This document shows, in pieces, positions 17,303-26,628 of a DNA stretch of 64,000 bases. The notes under the pieces were generated by a model that did no database searches, had not been told where the DNA came from, and saw only the letters and a program-made list of their open reading frames with translations. Location of the stretch: positions 1,054,001 through 1,118,000 of the forward strand of contig NZ_CP109496.1 in assembly GCF_036231355.1 (NCBI RefSeq), in the 5' to 3' direction. The stretch comes from Streptomyces sp. NBC_01431 (lineage in GTDB: Bacteria > Actinomycetota > Actinomycetes > Streptomycetales > Streptomycetaceae). Numbering within the stretch: position 1 is the stretch's first letter; each line of letters opens with the position of its first letter. The position numbers were made by a program, and so were the translations under genes.

Positions 17303-20074
17303 GTGTTCCACCGCCCTGCCGCCGTGCGCCGAAGGACCGCCGCCGTCGCGGTCCTCGGCCTGGTCCTCGCCTTCACCGCCGGCACCTCGTCGGCCACGCC
17401 CCGCACCCGCCCCGTACCCCGCCCGGTCACCCACGTCGGCTCCGCACCGGGCAGCACGACCGCGCTGGCCGGATACGTGATCCGGTCGACGGCCGAGGTC
17501 GCCGACTCCCCGGCCGCCGTGTCGAGCCCCGGCTACCCGGCAGCCGGCTGGTACGCCGCCGGCCCCCGCTCCACGGTGCTCGCCGCACTGCTCGCAGCCG
17601 GAAAGTACCCGGACCCCTTCTACTCGGCCAACCAGCAGAAGATCCCGGCGGCCGACTTCGCGGTCCCCTGGTGGTACCGCTCGGACTTCACCGTCGCCGA
17701 CACCAACTCCCGTACGTACCTGGACTTCAGCGGGGTGATCTCGGCCGCCGACGTGTACGTCGACGGCAAGCAGGTGGCCGCCAAGGACACGGTCACCGGC
17801 GCGTACACGCGGCACGAGCTGGACGTGACCGACTTGGTGAGGTCCGGTACGAACACGGTCGCCTTCCGGATCCAGCCCAACAACCCGGACAAGGACCTCA
17901 CGATGGGCTGGATCGACTGGTTGCAGCCACCGCCCGACCGGAACATGGGCATCGTCCGCGACGTGACGGTCAGGCGGGGCGGCCCCGTCGCGCTGCGCGA
18001 CGCACATGTGGTGACGGCGCTCGCACTGCCGTCGCTCTCGTCCGCCGACCTGACCGTCAAGGCGCAGGCCCGCAACGACTCGGCGGCTCCGGTCACCGCG
18101 ACCGTCTCGGGCACCGTCGGGCAGGTCTCGTTCAGCCAGGACGTCACACTCGCGGCACACGAGACGAAGTCCGTCACCTTCACCCCGGCGTTCCACCCCC
18201 AGCTCCACCTGACCGCACCGCGCGTGTGGTGGCCGGCCGGGATGGGCGCGCAGCCCATGTACGACCTCGCCCTCACGGCCACGGTGTCCGGCAGCACGTC
18301 CGACCGGGCGCACGAGTCGTTCGGCATCCGCGATGTGAAGGCCCCGCTCAACGCCGACGGCGCGCGCCAGTACTCGGTCAACGGGCGTCCACTGCTGATC
18401 AAGGGCGGCGGCTGGTCCCCCGACGAGTTCCTGCGCTGGGACCGCACCTACGTCGAGGACCGGCTCAGGTACGCACTCGACCTCGGCTTCAACACCATCA
18501 GGCTCGAAGGCCACATCGAGCCGGACGAGTTCTTCGACCTGGCCGACCGCTACGGCATCCTGACCATGCCGGGCTGGGAGTGCTGCGACAAGTGGGAGGG
18601 CCAGGTCAACGGCAGCGAGTCGGGCGACAAGTGGACCGCCGCCGACTACCCGGTGGCGAAGGCGTCCATGGCCGCGGAGGCGGCTCGGCTGCGCGACCAC
18701 CCCAGCGTTGTCTCGTTCCTCATCGGCAGCGATTTCGCCCCCGACAAGACGATCGAGAAGAACTACGCCGACGCACTGAGCGCGGCCGACTGGCGGACCC
18801 CGGTGGTGAGCGCCGCATCCGACAACTCCGCCCCCATCAACGGCAGTTCGGGCATGAAAATGACGGGCCCCTACGACTGGGTGCCGCCGGGCTACTGGTA
18901 CAACAAGCAGGAGGGCGGGGCCACCGGCTTCAATTCCGAGACCAGCGCGGGCCCCGACATCCCGACCCTGGACACCCTGCGCCGCATGCTGTCCCCGGCG
19001 GAGCTCGCCGCCCTGTGGCAGAACCCCTCGGCGAAGCAGTACCACCGCTCCCCCTCGGCCACGTTCGCCACACTCAAGCTGTACGACGACGCGCTGGCGG
19101 GCCGGTACGGCACCCCCACCGGCCTCGACGACTACGTACGCAAGGCACAGCTCGCCCAGTACGAGAACGTGCGGGCCCAGTTCGAGGCGTACGGTCGCAA
19201 CGCGAAGGACGCCTCGAAGCCGTCGACGGGGGTCGTCTACTGGATGTTCAACAGCGGATGGACCTCCCTGCACTGGCAGTTGACGGACCGATACCTCGAT
19301 CAGGGCGGCGCCTACTTCGGCGCGAAGAAGGCCAACGAGCCGCTGCACATCCAGTACTCCTACGACAACCGCGCCGTGACCGTCGTCAACAACCGGACCA
19401 CCGCCGCCTTGGGACTCACCGCCCGGGTGACCCTCTTCACCACCGACGGCACGCGGAGGTACGACCGGACGGTGACGGGTCTCGACATCGGGCCCGGCGG
19501 CGCGAGCACCACCGCGCTGACCGTCCCGGCGTCGGTGAGCGGCCTGTCCCCCACGTATCTGGCGAAGCTGGTCCTCACCGACACCGGCGGCCGGGAGGTG
19601 AGCCGCAACGTGTACTGGCTCTCCACCAAACCCGACGTCCTGGACTACGCCCACACCGACTGGTTCCACACCCCGACCACGGCCTACGCCGACCTCAAGG
19701 GCCTCTCCTCGATGCCCAGGGCGACGGTGACCGCCACGGGGACGACCGCCGAGGGTCCGGACGGGACGTCCACGACGACGGTGACGGTACGGAACACCGG
19801 CTCGGGCACGACGCCCGCGCTCCTCACCGACGTCCACGTGGTGGACGCCCACGGCACGCCGGTTCTTCCGGTGCGGTGGTCGGACAACCAGGTGAGCCTG
19901 TGGCCCGGCGAGTCGGCGACCCTGACGGCGACGTACCGCACGGCGGACCTGCACGGCTCCGCGCCCCGGGTGCGGGTGTCGGGGTGGAACACCCCGACCG
20001 CCACGATTGGCCTCCACAGCCCGGCGGAGGCACTCTGGAAAAAGGGGACGCCCCCTGGAGGTGATGTGCCATGA
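17303..20074 (+). CDS. Secreted GH2 exo-beta-D-glucosaminidase (CsxA-like)
   Basis: A 923-residue exported enzyme with a signal peptide of about 32 residues (VRRRTAAVAVLGLVLAFTAGTSSA). The GH2 sugar-binding jelly roll, immunoglobulin-like domains and barrel follow. Catalytic residues match CsxA: the acid/base Asp477 in LIGSDFAPD and nucleophile Glu546 in FNSETSAGPD. An Asp acid/base is the distinguishing mark of exo-glucosaminidases among GH2 enzymes. It would release glucosamine from the non-reducing end of chitosan oligomers. The GTG start has GGGAG six bases upstream. An upstream ATG (17273) lacks a ribosome site. Confidence 0.92.
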   Translation: MFHRPAAVRRRTAAVAVLGLVLAFTAGTSSATPRTRPVPRPVTHVGSAPGSTTALAGYVIRSTAEVADSPAAVSSPGYPAAGWYAAGPRSTVLAALLAAGKYPDPFYSANQQKIPAADFAVPWWYRSDFTVADTNSRTYLDFSGVISAADVYVDGKQVAAKDTVTGAYTRHELDVTDLVRSGTNTVAFRIQPNNPDKDLTMGWIDWLQPPPDRNMGIVRDVTVRRGGPVALRDAHVVTALALPSLSSADLTVKAQARNDSAAPVTATVSGTVGQVSFSQDVTLAAHETKSVTFTPAFHPQLHLTAPRVWWPAGMGAQPMYDLALTATVSGSTSDRAHESFGIRDVKAPLNADGARQYSVNGRPLLIKGGGWSPDEFLRWDRTYVEDRLRYALDLGFNTIRLEGHIEPDEFFDLADRYGILTMPGWECCDKWEGQVNGSESGDKWTAADYPVAKASMAAEAARLRDHPSVVSFLIGSDFAPDKTIEKNYADALSAADWRTPVVSAASDNSAPINGSSGMKMTGPYDWVPPGYWYNKQEGGATGFNSETSAGPDIPTLDTLRRMLSPAELAALWQNPSAKQYHRSPSATFATLKLYDDALAGRYGTPTGLDDYVRKAQLAQYENVRAQFEAYGRNAKDASKPSTGVVYWMFNSGWTSLHWQLTDRYLDQGGAYFGAKKANEPLHIQYSYDNRAVTVVNNRTTAALGLTARVTLFTTDGTRRYDRTVTGLDIGPGGASTTALTVPASVSGLSPTYLAKLVLTDTGGREVSRNVYWLSTKPDVLDYAHTDWFHTPTTAYADLKGLSSMPRATVTATGTTAEGPDGTSTTTVTVRNTGSGTTPALLTDVHVVDAHGTPVLPVRWSDNQVSLWPGESATLTATYRTADLHGSAPRVRVSGWNTPTATIGLHSPAEALWKKGTPPGGDVP

Positions 20075-20343
20075 CCACGCTCGTCGGATGGCATGTGGAG
20101 CTGGAGTTCTCCGAAGAGGGGAACCGCACCAGCGCGGCGGCCCTGATCCGGCTCGCCGACGGCTCCGAGATCAAGGGGCGCGGCTATGCCCTGCGCCACC
20201 CGGCCGACCCGGAGCAGCTGCGGGTCGGCGAAGAGATCGCCGGTGCGCGGGCGCTCATGGGTCTCGCGTCCCAGCTGTTGCAGAAGGCCCACACCGAGAT
20301 CGACGAGGTCTCGGGCAAACAGTCGCTCCCGTTGACACCCTGA
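20071..20343 (+). CDS. DUF1876 (dsRBD-like) small protein
   Basis: A 90-residue actinobacterial protein with the family pattern: a beta-strand start (WHVELEFSE), R-T-S-A-A-A, then GRGYALRHPADPEQLRVGEEIAGARAL and a helix with LASQLLQKAHTEI. The fold resembles a double-stranded-RNA-binding domain, but the function is unknown. It overlaps the stop of the exo-glucosaminidase by four bases (ATGA), which is an odd partnership of a secreted enzyme with a cytoplasmic protein. Confidence 0.85.
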   Translation: MTTLVGWHVELEFSEEGNRTSAAALIRLADGSEIKGRGYALRHPADPEQLRVGEEIAGARALMGLASQLLQKAHTEIDEVSGKQSLPLTP

Positions 20344-20367
20344 GGCCCACCGCTTGCCCGCCCTGTT

Positions 20368-21414
20368 TCAGACGCGGCCGAGGACCGGCCACACCGCCGG
20401 GTCCTCGAAGCCCAGTGCCCACAGAGTGGTGTTGCGGATCCCGTGGCGGCGCAGGACCGGCAGGTCCGCGGCGACGCCGAGGGAGTCCTGGTACCAGACG
20501 TCGCGGACGCTGTCGTCCTCCTCGTACGTGAAGTGAGGTGTCTGCGACGCCGGGTCCAGTTGGTAGGCGATGCCCTTCGCCAGGCGCAACGCCTCGGCCT
20601 CCTTCCAGGTGACGTGCCGGGTCCTGCCGCCCGGCACCCAGTCCCAGCCGTAGGCGGGCAGCCCCATTTCCAGCCGGTCGGCGGGGATCAGCGCGGTGGC
20701 GTGGCGCAGGATGTCGTCGTACCACTGCGGGCTGGCCAGCGGGCCCGCTGCGCCGCCCGACCAGTGGAGGTCGTAGCCCATGATGCGCACCCGGTCGGCC
20801 GCCTTGCCGAGTGCGGCGTAGTCCCAGATGCGGCCGGTGTCCGCGGTCTGGGGGGACACGGTCAGGACGCACTGCTTGCCGAGGGCGTGCAGCCTTCCGC
20901 AGAGTTCCCGCGCGAAGGCGGCGTACGCGGCGCGGACGCCGAGGTATCCGTCCTCGCCGGTCGGGGCGATCGATTCGTAGTCGATGTCGATCCCGTCGTA
21001 GCCGCGGGCGCGCACGACGGTGAGCAGCGTCTCGACGTGGGTGGTGCGGCTGTGCGGGTCGGTGAGGATCTCGGCGAGCACGCCGGGGCCCATGGTCTCC
21101 ATGACGGTTGGTACGACCTTGATCCCGGCCTGGTGCAGCCCGTCGATGATGCGGGTGTCGCCTGCTCCCGGGTGCCCGTCGATCCGGTCGGCCGCCATCG
21201 CCTGGTACCAGAACGGGCTGACGGTGTGCAGTTGGGAGGCGTGCCGCAGCGCGTCCGCGTACCCGCCCTCCTGGTCCCAGTAGGGAAGCCAGCCGGAGAC
21301 GGTGCGCGCCGGCGGCTCGTCAGCGGACGCCTGGGGCTGGGCGAGGACGGTGAGCAGAGCGGTGACGGCGCACAGAGCGGCGAGGCGCACTCGCGCGCCG
21401 GGGGAAAGGGCCAT
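20368..21414 (-). CDS. Secreted GH18 glycoside hydrolase (YaaH/chitinase-like)
   Basis: A protein of about 348 residues with a signal peptide ending near QASA. The single GH18 barrel starts VSGWLPYW, with catalytic motif DGIDIDYES (Glu147) and later YDLHWSG and PAYGWDW. This architecture without a binding module is that of spore-cortex or peptidoglycan-type GH18 enzymes (YaaH-like) as much as chitinases. It would cleave beta-1,4 links next to N-acetylglucosamine outside the cell. ATG 21414 is preferred; GTG 21435 adds seven residues. It converges on DUF1876 with a 24-nt gap. Confidence 0.88.
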   Translation of the reverse strand: MALSPGARVRLAALCAVTALLTVLAQPQASADEPPARTVSGWLPYWDQEGGYADALRHASQLHTVSPFWYQAMAADRIDGHPGAGDTRIIDGLHQAGIKVVPTVMETMGPGVLAEILTDPHSRTTHVETLLTVVRARGYDGIDIDYESIAPTGEDGYLGVRAAYAAFARELCGRLHALGKQCVLTVSPQTADTGRIWDYAALGKAADRVRIMGYDLHWSGGAAGPLASPQWYDDILRHATALIPADRLEMGLPAYGWDWVPGGRTRHVTWKEAEALRLAKGIAYQLDPASQTPHFTYEEDDSVRDVWYQDSLGVAADLPVLRRHGIRNTTLWALGFEDPAVWPVLGRV

Positions 21415-21485
21415 GGGCCCGAGCCTGGTGCCCACCTGCCGTACCCGCCCTGCGGGTTGGGCCGTCCAGGTCCTACGGTGTCCGG

Positions 21486-21947
21486 ATGACCACGTATCTC
21501 AATGACCAGACCGACCGTCCTGCGCTGCCCGGCCAGAGCGGCCCGACGGCCACCGCCGAAGCCGATCCGCACGAGGTGGGGGTGGTGCGCATGGACTACG
21601 CGCCGGACCGCGACGGCGACCCCGACCCGGGCGAGATCGTCTGGACGTGGGTGCCGTTCGAGGAGAACGACGGGCGCGGCAAGGACCGGCCGGTGCTCGT
21701 CGTGGCGCGCGAGGCGGGCGGCACGCTGCTCGCGGTGCAGTTGTCCAGCAAGCGGCACGACCACGACCGCGAATGGGTGCCGATCGGCGTGGGGCCCTGG
21801 GACCGGGAGGGGCGCGAGTCCTGGGTGGACCTCGACCGGGTGCTGAGGCTCCACGAGCAGGGCATGCGACGCGAGGCCTGCGCCCTGGACCTGCCCCGCT
21901 TCACCCTGGTAGCCGGCCGCCTGCGCGAGCGGTACGGCTGGCGCTGA
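21486..21947 (+). CDS. PemK/MazF-like protein without partner
   Basis: A 153-residue protein with the PemK/MazF fold signature: GEIVWTWVPFEE, then GRGKDRPVLVVARE, an LSSK strand, and a late helix with VAGRLRERYGW. Proper MazF family members cleave RNA. The N-terminal 45 residues are an acidic, disordered-looking extension. No antitoxin gene lies beside it, so either the antitoxin is elsewhere or the protein is a domesticated relative. It diverges from the GH18 gene with 71 nt between the starts. Confidence 0.72.
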   Translation: MTTYLNDQTDRPALPGQSGPTATAEADPHEVGVVRMDYAPDRDGDPDPGEIVWTWVPFEENDGRGKDRPVLVVAREAGGTLLAVQLSSKRHDHDREWVPIGVGPWDREGRESWVDLDRVLRLHEQGMRREACALDLPRFTLVAGRLRERYGWR

Positions 21948-22301
21948 TCGCCGCGGTGGGAGGCCGCTTACGCCCCTGACCTCGAAGCGCGTGGTGCGGT
22001 CGCGGTCAGGGGTGACAACGCGCGGCTTTGGACCGTAGCGGGTAGTGTCCGCGAGAGCGGCACACAGCGGCTCGGCGACCGACCCGGTCCGGCCGATCTC
22101 GTTCTCGTACCGGCCGGTGTCGGTGCACCGTGTGCCGCACGATCCCGCCGAGTCGTGCACTCGTGACGGGCATCGTGGCGGTCCGCCGAAGACCCTGCAA
22201 TCGAATACTCGTCCGGATGGGCACTCTTGTGCGATGCGACGAAAATGACTTAGGTGGTACGGCATGTGCATTTCGAGCCCCGGGAAGGCGGGCAAGGAAC
22301 C
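21948..22301. other. Intergenic region upstream of egtA
   Basis: About 350 bases without a gene. TGACAA (22014-22019), 16 nt and TAGCGG (22036-22041) form a possible weak promoter about 260 nt before egtA. I see no riboswitch or strong hairpin. Confidence 0.35.
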
Positions 22302-23555
22302 ATGACCGCACGCGAGTTGACCGAAGCAGAGGCCGGTGACCTGCTTCGATGTATTTGTTTCAAGACGGGTCCGCCACGCGCCGTCGGCGTGGAGCTGGAA
22401 TGGCTCGTCCACGACCTGAACGATCCCCGGCTCCTCGTCCCGCACGAGAGCCTGCAAGCCGCCTACGCAGCATTGCGGACCCTGCCACTGCGGTCGGCGC
22501 TCACCGTCGAACCCGGTGGCCAGCTTGAGCTCAGCTCGCTGCCCGCCGCATCGCTCATGGAGTGCATTTCCACCACCGGAGCCGATCTGGCGGCCGTCCG
22601 CGCCGCTCTGGAGCCACGCGGCCTGACCCTCGTCGGTCTCGGCCAGGATCCCTGGCATCCCCCGCGGCGCATGCTGCACGAGGCCCGTTACGACGCCATG
22701 GAAGCCCATCTCGACCGTACGGGACCGGCCGGCCGCGCCATGATGTGCTCCACGGCCTCGGTCCAGGTCTGCATCGACGCCGGGTACGAGGAGCCCGGCC
22801 CGCTCGGCTTCGGGCGGCGCTGGCTGATGGCCCACCTGCTGGGCGCCGTACTGGTCGCCGCGTTCGCCAACTCCCCGGTCAGTACAGGGCGGTTGACCGG
22901 ATGGCGGTCGACGCGGCAGGCCAACTGGAGCGACCTCGACCCGGTGTGCGCACTGGCCCCGCCACTCGACGCGCCGCCGCGCGACGCCTGGGCGAACCAC
23001 GTCCTGGACGCGCCCGTGATGTGCCTACGTACCGAGGCGGGGCCGTGGTCGGCGCCGCCGGAGCTCACCTTCCGGCGGTGGCTGCGCACCGGGGCACCGC
23101 GCCCGCCCACCCGCGCCGACCTGGACTACCACCTGACCACCCTGTTCCCGCCGGTGCGGCCACGCGGTCATCTGGAGCTGCGGATGATCGACGCCCAGCC
23201 GGGCGCCGACGGATGGACCGTTCCGCTCGCCGTCACCAGCGCGCTCTTCGACGATCCGGAGGCGGCCGAGGCGGCCTACCGAGCCGTCAAACCCCTCGCG
23301 GAGCGCACCGGTTCACTGGCCGCGCCCCGCAACCCGCTCTGGCGGACGGCGGCTCGCGACGGACTCGCCGACCCGGAGCTGCGGGAGGTCGCCACCGTGT
23401 GCTTCGCGGCGGCGCTCGACGCGCTCCCCCGCCTCGGCGCCACCCGGGAACTCCAGGACCGGGTCGCCGCCTTCACCGACCGCTACGTCGTACGGGGCCG
23501 ATGTCCGGCCGACGACACCTCCCCACCCGTCCCAGCGAAGGACGTCACTCCATGA
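22302..23555 (+). CDS. egtA: Ergothioneine: glutamate-cysteine ligase EgtA
   Basis: A 417-residue GCS2-type ligase that makes gamma-glutamylcysteine, the sulfur donor for ergothioneine. Visible family elements are the start VGVELEWLVHD, the glycine-rich EPGGQLELSS, SVQVCIDAG and HLELRMIDAQP. The ATG at 22302 follows AAGGA. An in-frame ATG 16 codons earlier has no ribosome site. The stop overlaps the egtB start by ATGA, so the whole egt set is one translationally coupled operon. Confidence 0.93.
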   Translation: MTARELTEAEAGDLLRCICFKTGPPRAVGVELEWLVHDLNDPRLLVPHESLQAAYAALRTLPLRSALTVEPGGQLELSSLPAASLMECISTTGADLAAVRAALEPRGLTLVGLGQDPWHPPRRMLHEARYDAMEAHLDRTGPAGRAMMCSTASVQVCIDAGYEEPGPLGFGRRWLMAHLLGAVLVAAFANSPVSTGRLTGWRSTRQANWSDLDPVCALAPPLDAPPRDAWANHVLDAPVMCLRTEAGPWSAPPELTFRRWLRTGAPRPPTRADLDYHLTTLFPPVRPRGHLELRMIDAQPGADGWTVPLAVTSALFDDPEAAEAAYRAVKPLAERTGSLAAPRNPLWRTAARDGLADPELREVATVCFAAALDALPRLGATRELQDRVAAFTDRYVVRGRCPADDTSPPVPAKDVTP

Positions 23556-24853
23556 CCGACCCGGAGCTGCTCAGGGAACGCGCCCTGACCGCACTCACCG
23601 CCGCGCGTGCCCGCACCGGCGCGCTCACCACCAGCGTCGATGACCGTGAACTGACCGCCCAGCACTCACCGTTGATGTCACCCCTGGTGTGGGACCTGGC
23701 GCACATCGGCAACCAGGAAGAGCAGTGGCTGCTGCGCGCGGTCGCCGGACAGGACGCGATCCGGCCCGAGATCGACTCGCTGTACGACGCCTTCGAGCAT
23801 CCGCGTGCCACGCGTCCCAGCCTGCCGCTGCTCGCCCCCGCGGAGGCCCGCCGGTACGCCGCCGATGTACGGGGCCGGGCGCTCGACGTCCTGGAGCGCA
23901 CCCCGCTGCGCGGCGGACCGCTCACCGATGGCGGATTCGCCTTCGGCATGATCGCCCAGCATGAACAGCAGCACGACGAGACGATGCTGATCACCCATCA
24001 GCTGCGTGGCGGCCCCGCAGCCCTCACCGCGCCCGAGCCGCCGACCGGAACGACCGAGGGGCTGCCCGCCGAAGTCCTGGTACCCGGCGGCCCGTTCAGC
24101 ATGGGCACGTCCGCCGAGCCGTGGGCGCTCGACAACGAGCGTCCCGCGCACCACCGCGTCGTGTCCGCCTTCCACCTCGACACCACCCCGGTGACATGCG
24201 GCGCCTACCTCCGCTTCATCGAAGACGGCGGCTACGGCGACGCCCGCTGGTGGGAGCCCGCCGGGTGGGACATGGTCCGCGAACACGGCCTGTCCGCACC
24301 GCTGTTCTGGCGGCGCGAGGGCGGCCAGTGGCTGCGCAGGCGGTTCGGTGTGACCGAGCCGGTGCCGAACGACGAGCCCGTCCTGCACGTCAGCTGGTAC
24401 GAGGCCGACGCCTATGCCCGCTGGGCCGGGCGGCGGCTGCCGACCGAGGCGGAATGGGAGAAGGCGGCGCGCCACGATCCGGTCTCGGGCCGCTCGCGCC
24501 GCTACCCCTGGGGCGACGCCGACCCCACCGAGGCCCACGCCAACCTCGGCCAGCGCCATCTGCGTCCCGCGCCCGCCGGAGCGTACCCGGAGGGACAGTC
24601 CCCGCTGGGAATACGCCAGTTGATCGGCGACGTGTGGGAGTGGACGTCGAGCGACTTCCTGCCGTACCCCGGCTTCGTGGCCTTCCCCTACCGCGAATAC
24701 TCCGAGGTCTTCTTCGGGCCGGGGCACAAGGTGCTGCGCGGCGGCGCCTTCTCGGTGGACGAGGTCGCCTGCCGGGGCACCTTCCGCAACTGGGACCTGC
24801 CGGTCCGGCGCCAGATCTTCGCGGGCTTCCGCACCGCCCGGGACGCTGCCTGA
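23552..24853 (+). CDS. egtB: Ergothioneine: iron-dependent sulfoxide synthase EgtB
   Basis: A 433-residue enzyme joining gamma-glutamylcysteine to hercynine with oxygen. The N-terminal DinB-like half supplies the three iron-binding histidines: His51 (DLAHIG), then His137 and His141 (HEQQH). The C-terminal formylglycine-generating-enzyme/sulfatase-modifying fold runs from about residue 180, with VPGGPFSMG, RLPTEAEWEKAAR, DVWEWTSSDF and FRTAR. All expected parts are intact. ATGA and TGATG overlaps tie it to egtA and egtC. Confidence 0.95.
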   Translation: MTDPELLRERALTALTAARARTGALTTSVDDRELTAQHSPLMSPLVWDLAHIGNQEEQWLLRAVAGQDAIRPEIDSLYDAFEHPRATRPSLPLLAPAEARRYAADVRGRALDVLERTPLRGGPLTDGGFAFGMIAQHEQQHDETMLITHQLRGGPAALTAPEPPTGTTEGLPAEVLVPGGPFSMGTSAEPWALDNERPAHHRVVSAFHLDTTPVTCGAYLRFIEDGGYGDARWWEPAGWDMVREHGLSAPLFWRREGGQWLRRRFGVTEPVPNDEPVLHVSWYEADAYARWAGRRLPTEAEWEKAARHDPVSGRSRRYPWGDADPTEAHANLGQRHLRPAPAGAYPEGQSPLGIRQLIGDVWEWTSSDFLPYPGFVAFPYREYSEVFFGPGHKVLRGGAFSVDEVACRGTFRNWDLPVRRQIFAGFRTARDAA

Positions 24854-25605
24854 TGTGCCGTCATATCGCCTATCTGGGCAGCGCGTTGCCGTTGGCGGAC
24901 GTTCTCGTGCGGCCCGCCCACGGGCTGTACCGGCAGTCGTGGGAGCCGCGCCGTCAGCGGTACGGCACGGTGAACGCCGACGGCTTCGGTGTCGGCTGGT
25001 ACGCGCAGGACGATCCGGTGCCCGCCCGCTACCGTCGCGCGGCACCCGTCTGGGGCGACCTGAACTTCGCGGACCTGGCCAGGGTGGTGCGCAGTGACGC
25101 GCTGCTCGCGGCGGTCCGGGACGCCACCGAAGCGGGCGCGGACGGCGAGGCGGCGGCAGCACCCTTCGCCGCCGGGCCCTGGCTGTTCAGCCACAACGGC
25201 GCCGTACGGGGCTGGCCGGACAGCGCTGCGGGGCTCGCCGCCACGCTGCCCGCCGAAGCGCTGCTGCGCCTGGCGGCCCGCTGCGACGCCGCGTTCATCT
25301 GGGCGCTGGTGCTGAACCGCCTGACCGGCGGCGATCCGGCGGGCCAGGCGATGGCCGACACGGTGACCGAGCTGGCCGCCGCGGCGCCCGGCTCGCGGCT
25401 GAACCTGCTGCTCACCGACGGCGCCACGATCACCGCTACCGCCTGGGGCGACAGCCTCTGGTACCTGCACACGCCCGGCCACTCGGCCGCCGTCGCCTCC
25501 GAACCGTACGACGACGACCCTCGTTGGTGCGAGGTCCCCGACCGCACCCTGCTCGTCGCCGACCGGACCGACGTCCTGCTCACCCCCCTCAAGGAGCCCC
25601 AGTAG
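24853..25605 (+). CDS. egtC: Ergothioneine: class II amidohydrolase EgtC
   Basis: A 250-residue Ntn-type glutamine amidotransferase-fold enzyme. The nucleophile is Cys2, exposed when the initiator Met is removed (MCRHIAYLG). It also shows NADGFGVGWY and LFSHNGAV, both standard for the fold. It removes the glutamyl group from the EgtB product. The ATG shares one base with the egtB stop (TGATG), which fixes the start so that the nucleophile is at position 2. Confidence 0.95.
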   Translation: MCRHIAYLGSALPLADVLVRPAHGLYRQSWEPRRQRYGTVNADGFGVGWYAQDDPVPARYRRAAPVWGDLNFADLARVVRSDALLAAVRDATEAGADGEAAAAPFAAGPWLFSHNGAVRGWPDSAAGLAATLPAEALLRLAARCDAAFIWALVLNRLTGGDPAGQAMADTVTELAAAAPGSRLNLLLTDGATITATAWGDSLWYLHTPGHSAAVASEPYDDDPRWCEVPDRTLLVADRTDVLLTPLKEPQ

Positions 25606-26567
25606 TGCGCCCGTTCCAGCTGACCCGCACCCTGCCCGAGGACGCCACCGGGGCCGCGCTGCGCGCCGATGTGCTGCGCGGTCTGTCCAGTACGCCCAAG
25701 ACGCTGCCGCCCAAGTGGTTCTACGACGCGCGCGGCAGCGAGCTGTTCGAGGAGATCACCCGGCTGCCCGAGTACTACCCGACCCGGGCCGAGCGCGAGA
25801 TCCTCACCGACCGGGCCGCCGAGATAGCCGCCGCGACCGGCGCCCACACCCTGGTCGAGCTGGGCTCCGGCTCCTCGGAGAAGACCCGGCTCCTGTTGGA
25901 CGCGCTGCCCGCGCCGCTCACCTACATCCCGGTGGACGTGAGCGAGAGCGCGCTGGCCGGGGCGGCCGAGGGGCTGCTCACCGACCACCCCGGTCTGTCG
26001 GTCCACGCGCTGATCGCGGACTTCACCCACGGCCTCGAACTGCCCGACGCACCCGGGCCGCGTTTGGTGGCGTTCCTCGGCGGCACGATCGGCAATCTGC
26101 TGCCCGACGAACGAGCCGAATTCCTCATCTCTGTACGGAAGTTGATGGAACCCGGCGACTCGCTGCTCATCGGCACCGACCTGGTGAAGGAGGAATCCGT
26201 CCTGGTACGGGCGTACGACGACGCGAGCGGGGTGACGGCCGCCTTCAACAAGAACGTGCTGAGCGTCATCGACCGTGAGCTCGGCGCGGACTTCGACCCG
26301 GACGACTTCGCCCATGTGGCGTTGTGGAACCGCGAGGAGGAGTGGATCGAGATGCGGCTGCGGGCCCGCCGCGCGGTGACCGTGAAGATCCCCGAGCTCG
26401 ATCTGGTGGTCGCCTTCGCCGAGGGCGAGGAGTTGCGCACCGAGGTGTCGGCGAAATTCCGCGAGGACGGCGTGCGGGCGGAGCTGACGGCCGCGGGCTT
26501 CGTGCCGTCGCGCTGGTGGACGGATGCCGCCGGACGGTTCGCACTCTCGCTGGCGACCGCGGGCTGA
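25605..26567 (+). CDS. egtD: Ergothioneine: histidine N-alpha-trimethyltransferase EgtD
   Basis: A 320-residue SAM-dependent methyltransferase that makes hercynine from histidine, the first committed step. Visible features are PPKWFYDARGSELFEEITRLPEYYPTR, the SAM loop ELGSGSSEKT, and FLGGTIGNLLP, with C-terminal RWWTD. The GTG start overlaps the egtC stop by one base and has AAGGAG eight bases upstream. No egtE follows; the last step must be encoded elsewhere or be supplied by another PLP enzyme. Confidence 0.95.
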   Translation: MRPFQLTRTLPEDATGAALRADVLRGLSSTPKTLPPKWFYDARGSELFEEITRLPEYYPTRAEREILTDRAAEIAAATGAHTLVELGSGSSEKTRLLLDALPAPLTYIPVDVSESALAGAAEGLLTDHPGLSVHALIADFTHGLELPDAPGPRLVAFLGGTIGNLLPDERAEFLISVRKLMEPGDSLLIGTDLVKEESVLVRAYDDASGVTAAFNKNVLSVIDRELGADFDPDDFAHVALWNREEEWIEMRLRARRAVTVKIPELDLVVAFAEGEELRTEVSAKFREDGVRAELTAAGFVPSRWWTDAAGRFALSLATAG

Positions 26568-26588
26568 GCGCCGGAAGCACCGGTGCGG

Positions 26589-26614
26589 GGCCCGCGGCGC
26601 GAGCGCCGCGGGCC
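26589..26614. terminator. Hairpin terminator between egtD and a convergent gene
   Basis: GGCCCGCGGCGC (26589-26600) is complementary to 26603-26614, a 12-bp perfect palindromic arm pair with a very short loop. It lies between convergent stops and can serve both. Confidence 0.75.
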
Positions 26615-26628
26615 TCGCAGTCGGCCGC

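Noticed and set aside
17210-20017. 935-codon minus-strand frame opposite the GH2 gene
   Set aside because: Same reason: the plus strand has a signal peptide and GH2 catalytic residues; the reverse reading has no motif.
21486-21947. Toxin-antitoxin operon with the PemK-like gene
   Set aside because: The flanking genes are a GH18 hydrolase and egtA; no small antitoxin frame with a ribosome site is adjacent.
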